A model generated the notes under the pieces. The model was not told where the DNA came from, searched no databases, and was given only the letters and a program-made list of their open reading frames with translations. From assembly GCA_018239895.1 (NCBI GenBank), contig JAFEGL010000064.1, forward strand, positions 33,536-97,535: a DNA stretch of 64,000 bases, read 5' to 3'. This stretch comes from Verrucomicrobiota bacterium. GTDB taxonomy: Bacteria > Chlamydiota > Chlamydiia > Chlamydiales > SM23-39. Shown here in pieces: positions 8,879 to 17,247 of this stretch (positions are counted from its first letter, which is position 1; the number at the start of each line of letters is the position of its first letter). Made by a program: the position numbers and the translations under genes.

Positions 8879-9808
8879 ATGAAATTATTATTGTCTAAGC
8901 CGCGAGGATTTTGCGCTGGGGTCGAACGAGCCATTGACACTGTGAAGCGAGCCCTGGAACTTTGGGGAGCCCCCATCTACGTCAAGCACGAGATCGTCCA
9001 CAATAAACATGTGGTCAACGAATTGAAGGAGCGGGGAGCCGTCTTCATCGAAAATTTGAGCGAAGTCCCGAACGGCTGCCGGATCATCTATTCGGCCCAC
9101 GGCGTATCGCCGGCTGTAAGGGCTGAGGCCAAGGAGAGAAATCTCATCGAGATCGACGCTACTTGCGGCCTCGTGACGAAGGTCCACTCGGCGGCCAAGC
9201 GGTTTGCCGAAAAGGGGTACAAAATTATCTTGATCGGCCACCGGAAGCATGTGGAGATCATCGGCACGGCGGGCGAGGCGCCCGAAGCGACCTACGTGGT
9301 CGAGTCGGTCGACGAGGTTGAGAAGTTGGAGTTTCCTGTAGAGCAAAAGCTTGCTTATTTGACCCAGACAACCTTGAGCCTCGACGATGTGAAAGAGGTC
9401 ACCGAGGCGTTGATTCAGAAGTATCCGAAGATCGAGACCCTTCCTAGCTCATCAATTTGCTACGCGACGACGAATCGGCAGATGGCTCTCCGGAGCATCA
9501 CCGATCAGGCCGAATTGGTTTTAGTAGTGGGCGACCCGACGAGTTCTAACTCGAATCGACTGAGAGAGGTGGCTGAGAGGCGCGGCTGCAAGGCACATTT
9601 GATCAACAGCGCTTCTGAAATTCAAGAGGGTTGGCTTGAGGGCGTCGCCACGATCGCCATGACGGCAGGAGCCTCAACTCCCGAGTTGGTCGTCCAGTCC
9701 TGCGTCGAGCGGTTGAAATCATTGGGCGTCAGCTCGGTCGAAGAGGTGGTCTACACCGAAGAAAATGTCTTCTTCCAACTTCCAAAACAGGTTTTAGTCG
9801 GTGTCTAA
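8879..9808 (+). CDS. ispH: 4-hydroxy-3-methylbut-2-enyl diphosphate reductase (IspH/LytB)
   Basis: Last step of the non-mevalonate isoprenoid pathway, making IPP and DMAPP with a 4Fe-4S cluster. It is 309 aa, a normal length. The three cluster cysteines are visible: Cys12 (RGFCAGV), Cys96 (DATCGLVT) and Cys194 (SSICYATTNRQ). The conserved YSAHGVSP segment (71-78) is present. The ATG at 8879 is the only sensible start. Chlamydiae depend on this pathway, so this is core metabolism. The next gene starts 2 nt after its stop, suggesting read-through into the paralogous membrane-protein pair. Confidence 0.95.
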   Translation: MKLLLSKPRGFCAGVERAIDTVKRALELWGAPIYVKHEIVHNKHVVNELKERGAVFIENLSEVPNGCRIIYSAHGVSPAVRAEAKERNLIEIDATCGLVTKVHSAAKRFAEKGYKIILIGHRKHVEIIGTAGEAPEATYVVESVDEVEKLEFPVEQKLAYLTQTTLSLDDVKEVTEALIQKYPKIETLPSSSICYATTNRQMALRSITDQAELVLVVGDPTSSNSNRLREVAERRGCKAHLINSASEIQEGWLEGVATIAMTAGASTPELVVQSCVERLKSLGVSSVEEVVYTEENVFFQLPKQVLVGV

Positions 9809-9810
9809 AA

Positions 9811-10458
9811 ATGTGCAGGCCCGTTCGTTACGCTCCTTTGAATGAATCTCCACAAGAAGAGCCGCAGCGGGTTGGATGTTTTCAAAGATTCTCTTCTCTT
9901 GCTGGAAGAACTATCCAATATATCAAGGGACTTGGCCCCCCATCCTTGAGCGGAGGCTGTCTGAATCTTGGCGCCAACGGCCTATTTGACCAGGTGACCG
10001 GAATCATCGGCTCCTTCACCACAAATTGGACCGATTTGGGAATCGGATTAGCGGCATCGGTTGTCGGTTATGCCGAGTGTAAGATAGCCCATAAAGTTCT
10101 TCGCGGGCCTAGGTTTGATCGACTTGTAGAACGCCCTAATGAGATGGCCGGCGCTATCATTGGCGGGGCCGGGGGCTATATCGGGTCGTATTATATAACC
10201 AAAACAGTTCTCGCCGGTCTTAGTTCTTTGCCGAGGGGAGCGACGATACCGATTGGGTTGGTCATTCGGAATGCGACCGGTTTTACTCTCGGGGTTGTCG
10301 GAACAGCTGTCGCAATCATTCTCATAGATGGAACGATCGCCGGAGTTAAGAAAATAGTGGCTGCTTGTAGGACGGTTCCCCCAGCTGAAGAGGCTTTAGT
10401 CGGAGGTCAGGAAGCCGAGATGGTGCCGATTGGACCACCGTCGGAACAACCGGCTTAG
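9811..10458 (+). CDS. Hypothetical membrane protein, first of a tandem paralog pair
   Basis: I do not recognise this 215-aa protein. It is clearly related to the next gene: both begin MCR, share SLAGRT(I/V).YL/I near residue 30, a glycine/alanine-rich hydrophobic middle, and a C-terminal IDGT(I/V)A.V.KI segment. Hydrophobic stretches lie at about 50-65, 72-86, 110-130 and 145-180, with a charged C-terminal tail rich in Glu and Pro. No signal peptide is seen. Several closely spaced hydrophobic segments are compatible with an inclusion-membrane (Inc-like) protein, but that is inference. It starts 2 nt after ispH. Confidence 0.75.
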   Translation: MCRPVRYAPLNESPQEEPQRVGCFQRFSSLAGRTIQYIKGLGPPSLSGGCLNLGANGLFDQVTGIIGSFTTNWTDLGIGLAASVVGYAECKIAHKVLRGPRFDRLVERPNEMAGAIIGGAGGYIGSYYITKTVLAGLSSLPRGATIPIGLVIRNATGFTLGVVGTAVAIILIDGTIAGVKKIVAACRTVPPAEEALVGGQEAEMVPIGPPSEQPA

Positions 10459-10472
10459 AAAGGGGAGCATAA

Positions 10473-11096
10473 ATGTGTAGAACGGGCGGTTATCAACGGG
10501 TGTCTCAACAAGAAGAACCGACGCCAGGTTACTGCAGTAGGGCCAGGGGTTTTTTTAGCTCATGTTACCAGAAAACGTCTGGCTTGGCGGGAAGAACCGT
10601 TGGGTATCTTCAGAGATTCGGAGCAGCGACTGTTTACGGGGGAAGCATGTCCTTCGCTGTTAACGGGCTTATGGATGGGATGATGGGACTGGTAGAAAGT
10701 ATCGACGGTCTAATGAAAAACAACCTATCTCAGTTTGGATTGGGGGTCACAGCCTTGTTAGCCGGGGCGGGTCAAGGTAAGTTGATTCACCGGCAGGTTG
10801 GAACAGAGAAAACGCTCAATATGGTGGCCGATTTTAATAAGGCCATTGCCTCATTGCTAGGTGGGGCTGTCGGCGCTACAGCGGCGACGATGATTACGCA
10901 AGTCGTGGCGCAAAGTTTACCCGCCTATTCGAAGGCAGCTGTTTTTGTGATCGGAATCCCTCTCCGGGCAGTGGGCAGCTTCGCAATCGGTTTTGTGGCG
11001 ACGGCTGTTTTTGTTGTCGCGATCGATGGGACGGTTGCGGCAGTGAACAAGATTCGGGAGTGGCGCCAACCTCCGGCAGAGTTAGCACTAGTCTAG
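10473..11096 (+). CDS. Hypothetical membrane protein, second of a tandem paralog pair
   Basis: This is a 207-aa paralog of the preceding gene, with the same MCR start, a GLAGRTVGYLQRFG segment, four glycine/alanine-rich hydrophobic stretches and the VAIDGTVAAVNKI C-terminal block. It has a good ribosome-binding site (aaaggggag) before its ATG, better than that of the first copy. Sequence identity between the pair is modest, so the duplication is not recent. It has no recognised domain. It could be an Inc-like or other envelope protein; I cannot decide. Confidence 0.75.
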   Translation: MCRTGGYQRVSQQEEPTPGYCSRARGFFSSCYQKTSGLAGRTVGYLQRFGAATVYGGSMSFAVNGLMDGMMGLVESIDGLMKNNLSQFGLGVTALLAGAGQGKLIHRQVGTEKTLNMVADFNKAIASLLGGAVGATAATMITQVVAQSLPAYSKAAVFVIGIPLRAVGSFAIGFVATAVFVVAIDGTVAAVNKIREWRQPPAELALV

Positions 11097-11128
11097 ACAA
11101 GTTTTCCCCATTTCTATATCTGTAGGCC

Positions 11129-13009
11129 ATGAGCGAGTCGTCGGAACGGGTCTACCGCCTGCAGAAAAAGAGTTTGAAGCGCGTTTTGGGCGCTTGGGAT
11201 CTTTTCGCCGTCGGCTATGGCGATGTGGGATCGTCCATCTACTACGCTCTCGGGGCGACTGCGCTGTATGCATTGGGGGCGACCCCGCTCGCGATGGCGA
11301 TCGCAGGCTTCGTCTTCATCTGCACAGCTTTGACCTACTCGGAGCTTGCCTCCACTTTCCCTGAGCCGGGCGGCTCGGCTACTTTTTCACGCTATGCATT
11401 CAACGACCTGATCTCCTTCATCGCCGGATGGGGATTGATGCTCGACTACATCGTCACGGTTGCCATCTCCGCCTTTGCGATTCCTCCTTACATGACCCAC
11501 CTTTTGAATATGGCGGGGATCCCCTACACAAACGATACGGTTCCCCATGTCGTCTCGACGATTGTCATCATTCTTGTTCTCTGCGGCATCAACATATTGG
11601 GAGTTAAGGGATCGGGGCGGTTTAGCTTCATTTTGGCCCTCTTTACGATCTTGACCCAGGCGATGATTGTGGGGATGGCGGCCCTCATGTTCTTAAATCT
11701 TCCCCACGTGATCTCCCAAATGAAAATTGGAGTTGCCAATGTAGACTGGTCTCCCAGCTGGAGCGAATTTTTAAAGGGGACTGCGATGGCGATGGTGGCC
11801 TACACCGGCATCGAGGCGATCGCGCAGCTCGCAGCCGAAGTGAAGAGGCCGGCTATCTTAATTCCGCGCGCCGTAAAGATGACGATGTACACGCTGGTTG
11901 TCCTCTATTTTGGGATCTCGGTCGTCGGGCTTTCCGTCATCTCGCCACACGATCTCGGAACGAAGTATCTGGAAGACCCGATCGCAGGGATCGCCTCCGC
12001 ATTTCCCGTGGGGGGCCAGATTTTGGGACCTTGGGTTGGCTTGATCGCAGCTTGCATTCTTCTCATCGCCTCCAATGCAGGTCTCATCGGCTGTTCCCGG
12101 CTCACATTCTCGATGGGCGACTACTATCAGCTTCCCGCTGTCTGCTATAAACTTCATCCCCGCTTTAGAACTCCGTATGTCTCTCTTGGGATTTTCACCG
12201 TCCTTGCTTGTCTCGTCGTCGCAGTGAGCCGAGGCAAAATGCTCTTCTTGGCCGACCTATACAACTTCGGGGCGCAGATTGCTTTTTTCGCCGCCCACAT
12301 TTCTCTGATGGTGCTCCGTTGGAGGAGACCTACTTTGGCCCGGCCTTATCGAGCTCCTCTCAATATTCCTTTAGGAAAAGGGAGATCAATTCCTCTGACA
12401 GCCATCATCGGTGCTCTCGCAACACTCGCCGTGTGGATCATTGTCGTCATCACAAAGCCCGAAGGAAGAACGCTTGGATTTTTCTGGATCGGCATCGGCC
12501 TCCTCATGTTTTACCTCTACCGAAGGCAAAAAAAATTGGGGCTCACGACCCGCCTGGAAGTGGAGAGGATCAGTGTGCCTGAATACCATCCGATGCATGT
12601 GAAGAAAATCCTCGTTGTGATCCGCGCCTCGGGCGGCACCGACGCGATCCAAATGGCGTGTCAACTGGCCCATACTCACAAAGCAGAAGTTTCAGCTGCG
12701 CTCATTTTAGAAATCCCGATGGCGCTCCCGATGGATGTCCAGCTCCCCAAGCGTGAAGAGCTTTCCGAAGCGGCCCTCAACCGGGCAGAAGCGATCGGAC
12801 GTGAATACCATCTCACACTCGACTTGCAGTTAGTCCGATCCCGCTCCATCGAATCGGCCGTCATGAGTCTCATCGAAAACGAAAAATACGATCTCGTCAT
12901 TTTAGGAATCGACGAGAAGGAAGTCCAAAAGCCCAATCACGCTCTTCACGCGCTCGAAAAACTATTCAAAGATGCGCCTTGCCGCATTCTTTTCTGCAAG
13001 TGCAAATAA
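11129..13009 (+). CDS. APC-family amino acid permease fused to universal-stress domain
   Basis: The 626-aa protein has about 12 membrane segments across residues 20-470, beginning with LFAVGYGDVGSSIYYALGA, the APC helix 1 motif. A soluble C-terminal domain at about 485-625 (KKILVVIRASGGTDAIQMA... YDLVILGIDE... CRILFCK) has the Usp/UspA layout. Such fusions occur in bacterial amino acid and cation permeases, where the Usp part is thought to bind a nucleotide and tune transport. The substrate cannot be assigned; the helix 6 region (AYTGIEAIAQLAAEVKRP) is typical of cationic or branched-chain amino acid permeases. It suits a parasite that imports host amino acids. Confidence 0.88.
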   Translation: MSESSERVYRLQKKSLKRVLGAWDLFAVGYGDVGSSIYYALGATALYALGATPLAMAIAGFVFICTALTYSELASTFPEPGGSATFSRYAFNDLISFIAGWGLMLDYIVTVAISAFAIPPYMTHLLNMAGIPYTNDTVPHVVSTIVIILVLCGINILGVKGSGRFSFILALFTILTQAMIVGMAALMFLNLPHVISQMKIGVANVDWSPSWSEFLKGTAMAMVAYTGIEAIAQLAAEVKRPAILIPRAVKMTMYTLVVLYFGISVVGLSVISPHDLGTKYLEDPIAGIASAFPVGGQILGPWVGLIAACILLIASNAGLIGCSRLTFSMGDYYQLPAVCYKLHPRFRTPYVSLGIFTVLACLVVAVSRGKMLFLADLYNFGAQIAFFAAHISLMVLRWRRPTLARPYRAPLNIPLGKGRSIPLTAIIGALATLAVWIIVVITKPEGRTLGFFWIGIGLLMFYLYRRQKKLGLTTRLEVERISVPEYHPMHVKKILVVIRASGGTDAIQMACQLAHTHKAEVSAALILEIPMALPMDVQLPKREELSEAALNRAEAIGREYHLTLDLQLVRSRSIESAVMSLIENEKYDLVILGIDEKEVQKPNHALHALEKLFKDAPCRILFCKCK

Positions 13010-13056
13010 TCGTTTCTTTGTTTACAATCCTCGGCTCACCAAAATAGGAGAATACA

Positions 13057-13362
13057 ATGGCTGCTGCTGATTTTACTTCAATGTTTCGAAATATGTCTGT
13101 GGAACAAAGAACACAGGCGATGGAAAGTTTGTATGAGATGGCGAGAACAGAAACTCAAATGCTAGGTCAGTTGCAGACTAGACAAGCTCTCGCATCGGGC
13201 CCTCTTTTTGAGGATCTGGCTCGCCAAATCTTAGAATGCCAAGCGAAACTAAAATTGTATACAGAGCAGCGAGAGGCGATCATCGCTATCGGGTTCAAAG
13301 ATACTAGATCTTACCAGGCGTTGTCTGATCCCTCCATGTCGCATCTAGTTCCGAAACAATAA
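13057..13362 (+). CDS. Small hypothetical protein
   Basis: A 101-aa, soluble, mostly helical protein (MAAADFTSMFRNMSVEQRTQAM...) with a good ribosome-binding site (taggag, 7 nt before the ATG). It has no membrane segment, signal peptide or recognisable motif. A repeated Gln/Glu/Leu pattern (residues 14-75) suggests two helices that could pair, as in small secretion chaperones, but this is weak. It is followed immediately by hairpin element B. Unknown function. Confidence 0.6.
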   Translation: MAAADFTSMFRNMSVEQRTQAMESLYEMARTETQMLGQLQTRQALASGPLFEDLARQILECQAKLKLYTEQREAIIAIGFKDTRSYQALSDPSMSHLVPKQ

Positions 13363-13367
13363 ATATA

Positions 13368-13542
13368 TCTGGGGTGCGGGGCGGAGCCCTGCATCATGCC
13401 TATCATTAGCTGCGTTTCGCAGCGTCATCATGCCCATCCTGTACTTCTGGGTTTAACCTAGTAATACAGGATACGCCGCGAAGCGCGGCTTACATGATGA
13501 GGCATGATAGGCACGATGCAGGGCTACGCCCCGCACTCCAGA
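13368..13542. repeat. Long inverted repeat (hairpin element B, same family as G)
   Basis: A 175-bp hairpin between convergent genes. The outer 28 bp (13368-13395; ggtgcggggc..gagccctgcat core) pair with 13515-13542 with two mismatches, and inner pairing continues through gcctatcat / atgataggc and atcctgta / tacaggat. Element G at 61600-61780 has nearly the same arms and the same acaggatacgccgcg interior, so the two are copies. It contains the 11-mer cctgtacttct (13438-13448), also found in elements C and F. No ORF. It could terminate transcription in both directions. Confidence 0.9.
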
Positions 13543-14475
13543 TTATCTTTTAGTAAGGTGGCAGGCTGACTGGCTGCTGCCCAAATCTTGGAGCCGCGGC
13601 GCTTCGTCTTTGCATCTCTGCGTTGCGTGGGGGCAGCGGGTCGAGAAGGGACATCCGGGAGGAGGGCTCAGCGGCGAGGGGATTTCGCTTGAGAGGAGCG
13701 GCGGCTTCCGGAGCCTCTCCTGGACCGGATCGAGGAGCGGGATCGAGTTGAAGAGAAGCTGCGTGTAGGGATGCTGCGGATTTTTATAAAGTTCATCAGC
13801 CTCGCCCACCTCGACAAACTTCCCCAAATACATCACTGCCACATGATTGGATATATACCGGATCATCGAAAGGTCGTGGGCGATGAAGAGGTAGGTGAGA
13901 TCCAATTCTTTTTGCAGATCTTGAAGCAGGTTGACGATCTGAGCTTGGATCGAGATGTCGAGCGCTGAGATCGGTTCGTCGCAGACAAGGAAGCGGGGTT
14001 TTAGAGCGAGAGCCCGGGCGATGCCGATCCGCTGCCGCTGGCCCCCGCTGAACTCGTGTGGATAGCGGCCGACCGAGGGGCGGGGGAGCCCGACGAGGTC
14101 AAGCAGCTCGTAGACCCGCTCCATCTGGTTTTCCATCTTGTGGATGGCGAGCGGTTCTCGGATGATTTCGCCGACCGACATCCGGGGATTGAGCGAGGCG
14201 AGAGGATCTTGGAAGATCATCTGCATCTCGCGCCGGAGCTGCTTTTCCGGAATGGTCGAAATCTCTTGCCCATCGAAGAAAATTTGGCCTGAGGCGATCG
14301 GCGCAAGGCGGAGGAGCGCGCGGCCAAGAGTCGATTTGCCGCAGCCGCTTTCGCCGACAAGGCCGAGGGTTTCTCCCGGCTCGATTTTAAATGAGACCGA
14401 GTCGACCGCCTTTAACTTTTTGAGTCCGATCCGGTATGAGACGGTGAGATCTTTCACTTCGATGAGAGGTTTCAT
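13543..14475 (-). CDS. oppF: Oligopeptide ABC transporter ATP-binding protein OppF
   Basis: A 310-aa ABC ATPase. Walker A is GESGCGKS (41-48), the signature is SGGQRQR, and Walker B is FLVCDEP. The C-terminus has the oligopeptide/dipeptide extension with cysteines ([20 protein letters not shown]) that marks the OppD/OppF branch. It is last in the B-C-D-F operon and overlaps oppD by 4 nt. With OppD it powers uptake of short peptides. No oppA (binding protein) gene is present in this window. Confidence 0.93.
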   Translation of the reverse strand: MKPLIEVKDLTVSYRIGLKKLKAVDSVSFKIEPGETLGLVGESGCGKSTLGRALLRLAPIASGQIFFDGQEISTIPEKQLRREMQMIFQDPLASLNPRMSVGEIIREPLAIHKMENQMERVYELLDLVGLPRPSVGRYPHEFSGGQRQRIGIARALALKPRFLVCDEPISALDISIQAQIVNLLQDLQKELDLTYLFIAHDLSMIRYISNHVAVMYLGKFVEVGEADELYKNPQHPYTQLLFNSIPLLDPVQERLRKPPLLSSEIPSPLSPPPGCPFSTRCPHATQRCKDEAPRLQDLGSSQSACHLTKR

Positions 14476-15419
14476 GATCCCTCTTTGTAGAGCCAGCAGG
14501 CGGCGTTGGAGAAAAAGGGAGGCGGCGAGGCGCAGAGAGGAGTTGCTTTAGGACACCGCTCTTCGAAGGGGCAGCCGGAGGGGGGCTTGAGGAGATTGGG
14601 CGGAGAGCCGCCGATCGGGCTGAGTCTCTCTGTTTTTGGCTGGTCGAGCCGAGGCCGGGAGCGGAGGAGCATCTGGGTGTAGGGATGGCGCGGGCGGAGG
14701 AGAATCTCTTCCGAGGTTCCTTGCTCGACGATTTTCCCGCCATACATCACTAAAATCCGGTCGCAAAGGCTCGAGACAACGCCGAGATCGTGGGTGATCA
14801 GAATGAGTCCCATCTTGAAGTGGCGTTGCATTTCCTTGAGGAGATGGAGGAGTTGCGCCTGGATCGTCACGTCGAGGGCCGTCGTCGGCTCGTCGGCGAT
14901 CAGGATTTTTGGGTTGCAGGCGAGAGCGATGGCGATCAGGACCCGCTGGCGGAGGCCGCCGCTGAGTTGGTGGGGATATTGGTCGAGCCGGAGATTCGGT
15001 TCAGGGACTTGGACGAGTTTGAGGAGTTCGAGCGCTTTGGAGCGGGCGTCAATGACGGTCGCCATTTTATGGAATAAGAGCCCTTCGCAAATCTGCGAGC
15101 CAACTTTCATCGTCGGATTGAGCGAAGTCATCGGGTCTTGGAAAATCATCCCGATCTCTTTGCCTCGAACTCTTCTCAACTCCTCTTCGCTCATCAAGAG
15201 GAGGTCGCGGCTGTTGTAGAGAGCTTTTCCTTGGATCTTGGAAGCGCGGATGAGGCGGGTGAGGGCCTGCATCGCAGTGCTTTTGCCGCAGCCCGATTCG
15301 CCGACGATCCCGATCGCCTCGGAACTATTTAACTCGAAGCTGATCCCTCGGACGGCCTTCAGTTCGCGGCCATGGATCGAGAAGGAGACTTCGAGATCTT
15401 CGACTTTTAAAAGGGTCAT
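14472..15419 (-). CDS. oppD: Oligopeptide ABC transporter ATP-binding protein OppD
   Basis: A 315-aa ABC ATPase starting at the ATG at 15419 ([11 protein letters not shown]). The frame is open for 163 more codons upstream, but that stretch is oppC read in another frame. Walker A GESGCGKS (40-47), signature LSGGLRQR, Walker B ILIADEP, and the C-terminal Cys motif ([13 protein letters not shown]) are visible. It overlaps oppC and oppF by 4 nt on either side, so the four genes are translationally coupled. The signature has Gly-Leu-Arg rather than the common Gly-Gln-Arg, a tolerated variant. Confidence 0.93.
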   Translation of the reverse strand: MTLLKVEDLEVSFSIHGRELKAVRGISFELNSSEAIGIVGESGCGKSTAMQALTRLIRASKIQGKALYNSRDLLLMSEEELRRVRGKEIGMIFQDPMTSLNPTMKVGSQICEGLLFHKMATVIDARSKALELLKLVQVPEPNLRLDQYPHQLSGGLRQRVLIAIALACNPKILIADEPTTALDVTIQAQLLHLLKEMQRHFKMGLILITHDLGVVSSLCDRILVMYGGKIVEQGTSEEILLRPRHPYTQMLLRSRPRLDQPKTERLSPIGGSPPNLLKPPSGCPFEERCPKATPLCASPPPFFSNAACWLYKEGS

Positions 15420-16273
15420 GTCCGGAGCCTCGGGTCGAGGGCGTCGCGGAGCGCATTGCCGAGCAAATTGAAGGCGAGCATGGTGAAGGTGATCATCGCA
15501 GCGGGGAAGAGGAGGCGCCACGGGTAGTAGCGCATGGCGCTCAAGCCATCGTTCACCATGACCCCCCAGCTGGCGGCCGGCGCTTGGACGCCGAGGCCTA
15601 AAAAGCTGAGGAACGCTTCGGTGAAGATCGCTGTTGGAACGGTGAGGGTCATCGTCGCGATGATCGGTCCGAGGGCATTGGGAATCAGGTGGCGGAAGAT
15701 GATCCGGAGAGGCGACGCGCCGATCGCATGGGCCGCCATGATGTAGTCGCTCTGCTTGAGCTGCAAAATTTGGGCCCGGGTGATCCGGGCCATGTTGATC
15801 CACCCTGTGATCGTCATCGCGATGAGAATCGTCATCAGACCCGAGCCGCGGATCACGGTGAGGAAAATCACGACGAGGAGATAGGGGATCGAATAGAGGA
15901 TGTCGCAAATGCGCATCAAAAACTCATCGACTTTGCCTCCAGAATAGGCGGCGAGAGAGGCCCAGAGGACTCCGAGGACCACATCAATGAGGGCCGCCGT
16001 GATCCCGATGAAAAGGGAAATCCTCGCGCCCCACCAGACGCGGGTGAATAGATCGCGCCCGAGCTCGTCGGAGCCGAACCAATAGAGAGCGCCCGGCGCT
16101 GTGTTTTTGAGTTCCAGATGGATTTCTGTGTAGGTGTAGCCGGAGATTAGAGGGCCGAATGCGGCAAAAAAGGCGATGAACGCCAAAATCCAGAGAGCGA
16201 AGAGAGCTGCCGGATTGCTTTTAAGCCGGACCCAAGTCTCTCCGAAAAAGCTGTACGACTCTTCAATTTGCAT
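15416..16273 (-). CDS. oppC: Oligopeptide ABC transporter permease OppC
   Basis: An inner-membrane permease with about six segments, 285 aa from the ATG at 16273. That start has an upstream GAGG at suitable spacing and overlaps the oppB stop by 11 nt; an alternative ATG at 16291 adds six residues. The N-terminus carries the OppC_N pattern (FFGETWVRLKSNPAALFALW). WFGSDELGRDLFTRVWWGAR is the conserved loop before the transport domain. The EAA loop with HAIGASPLRIIFRHLIPNA contacts the ATPases. Third in a B-C-D-F order. Confidence 0.92.
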   Translation of the reverse strand: MQIEESYSFFGETWVRLKSNPAALFALWILAFIAFFAAFGPLISGYTYTEIHLELKNTAPGALYWFGSDELGRDLFTRVWWGARISLFIGITAALIDVVLGVLWASLAAYSGGKVDEFLMRICDILYSIPYLLVVIFLTVIRGSGLMTILIAMTITGWINMARITRAQILQLKQSDYIMAAHAIGASPLRIIFRHLIPNALGPIIATMTLTVPTAIFTEAFLSFLGLGVQAPAASWGVMVNDGLSAMRYYPWRLLFPAAMITFTMLAFNLLGNALRDALDPRLRT

Positions 16274-17183
16274 TCCGGATCCTCGGGTCAATCAAAGAAT
16301 AGACGACATCGACGATGAACATGGCGACAATCAAAAAGCAGCTGAAGAAAATCGTGAGGCCCAAAATCATCGGATAATCTCTTCCGGCGATGCTATGAAT
16401 CATCCACTGGCCGAGTCCCGGAATGGCGAAAATCTTTTCGATCATGAAACTCCCGGTCAAAATTTGGGTCGTTACGGGACCGAGATAGGAGATCACCGGC
16501 AAAAGAGCATTGCGGAGGCCATGCTTCATGGCGATGCGGAGGAGCGGCAGCCCTTTTGCTTTCGCCGTCCGGATGTAGTCTTGCTGGAGAACTTCGACCA
16601 TGTTGGAGCGGGTGAGTCTAGCGATGAAGGCGGTCGGGAGCGCAGCGAGAGAGATGGTCGGGAGGATCGTGTGGGCAAAGGTCCCCCACCTAGCGACGGG
16701 GAGCCAGTGGAGTTTGACGCAGAAGATGAATTGGAGGAGGCTCGCAAAGACGAAGTTGGGGACCGAGACGCCAAGGGTCGAGATCACCATGGCGCTCGCA
16801 TCCTGCCACTCGGCCCGTTTTAGGGCGGCCCAGGTCCCGAGCATTACGCCCGAGGGGATCGCCAAGCAGAGGGCCTGCAGCCCCACGCGGGCCGAGACGG
16901 GGAAACCCTCTTGAATAAATTGGTTGACGGAGCGTCCCTGATAGACGATCGAGGGGCCTAAATCTAACGTGAGGATCCCTTTCAAATATTTTGCATACTG
17001 GACCCACAGCGGCTGGTCCAAGCCGTAGTAGGCATAGAGCGAGTCCATTACCTCTTGCGGAATCATCCGGTCCCCGATAAATGGGTCGCCAGGAATGGCG
17101 TGCATCAGGAAAAACGTCCCGGTGATGACGCACCAAAGCGAGACGAGGAGGATGAGCCCTTTTTTGAGCAGATAGCGGAGCAT
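16263..17183 (-). CDS. oppB: Oligopeptide ABC transporter permease OppB
   Basis: A 306-aa permease, first gene of the operon. The N-terminus (MLRYLLKKGLILLVSLWCVI, then HAIPGDPF) is diagnostic of OppB/DppB. The EAA loop reads TAKAKGLPLLRIAMKHGLRN. About six membrane segments are visible. It is divergent from rimO; the 64-nt gap between them holds a good promoter for rimO on the plus strand, while the oppB promoter is not obvious to me. Confidence 0.92.
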   Translation of the reverse strand: MLRYLLKKGLILLVSLWCVITGTFFLMHAIPGDPFIGDRMIPQEVMDSLYAYYGLDQPLWVQYAKYLKGILTLDLGPSIVYQGRSVNQFIQEGFPVSARVGLQALCLAIPSGVMLGTWAALKRAEWQDASAMVISTLGVSVPNFVFASLLQFIFCVKLHWLPVARWGTFAHTILPTISLAALPTAFIARLTRSNMVEVLQQDYIRTAKAKGLPLLRIAMKHGLRNALLPVISYLGPVTTQILTGSFMIEKIFAIPGLGQWMIHSIAGRDYPMILGLTIFFSCFLIVAMFIVDVVYSLIDPRIRNAN

Positions 17184-17194
17184 TACGAATCTCT

Positions 17195-17223
17195 TTGCAT
17201 CTCAAAATACCACACTTTATAAT
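17195..17223 (+). promoter_or_regulatory. Sigma-66/70-type promoter for rimO-rlmI
   Basis: TTGCAT at 17195-17200, a 17-bp spacer, and TATAAT at 17218-17223. The expected start near 17230 leaves an 18-nt leader before the rimO ATG at 17248, which would explain why no clear Shine-Dalgarno sequence is seen. Confidence 0.6.
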
Positions 17224-17247
17224 TCCTATCTTCAAATATGGACTCAC

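Noticed and set aside
15420..15908. 163-codon N-terminal extension of oppD
   Set aside because: It is oppC sequence read in another frame, rich in Arg, His and Pro; the ATG at 15419 gives a normal OppD with a 4-nt overlap.
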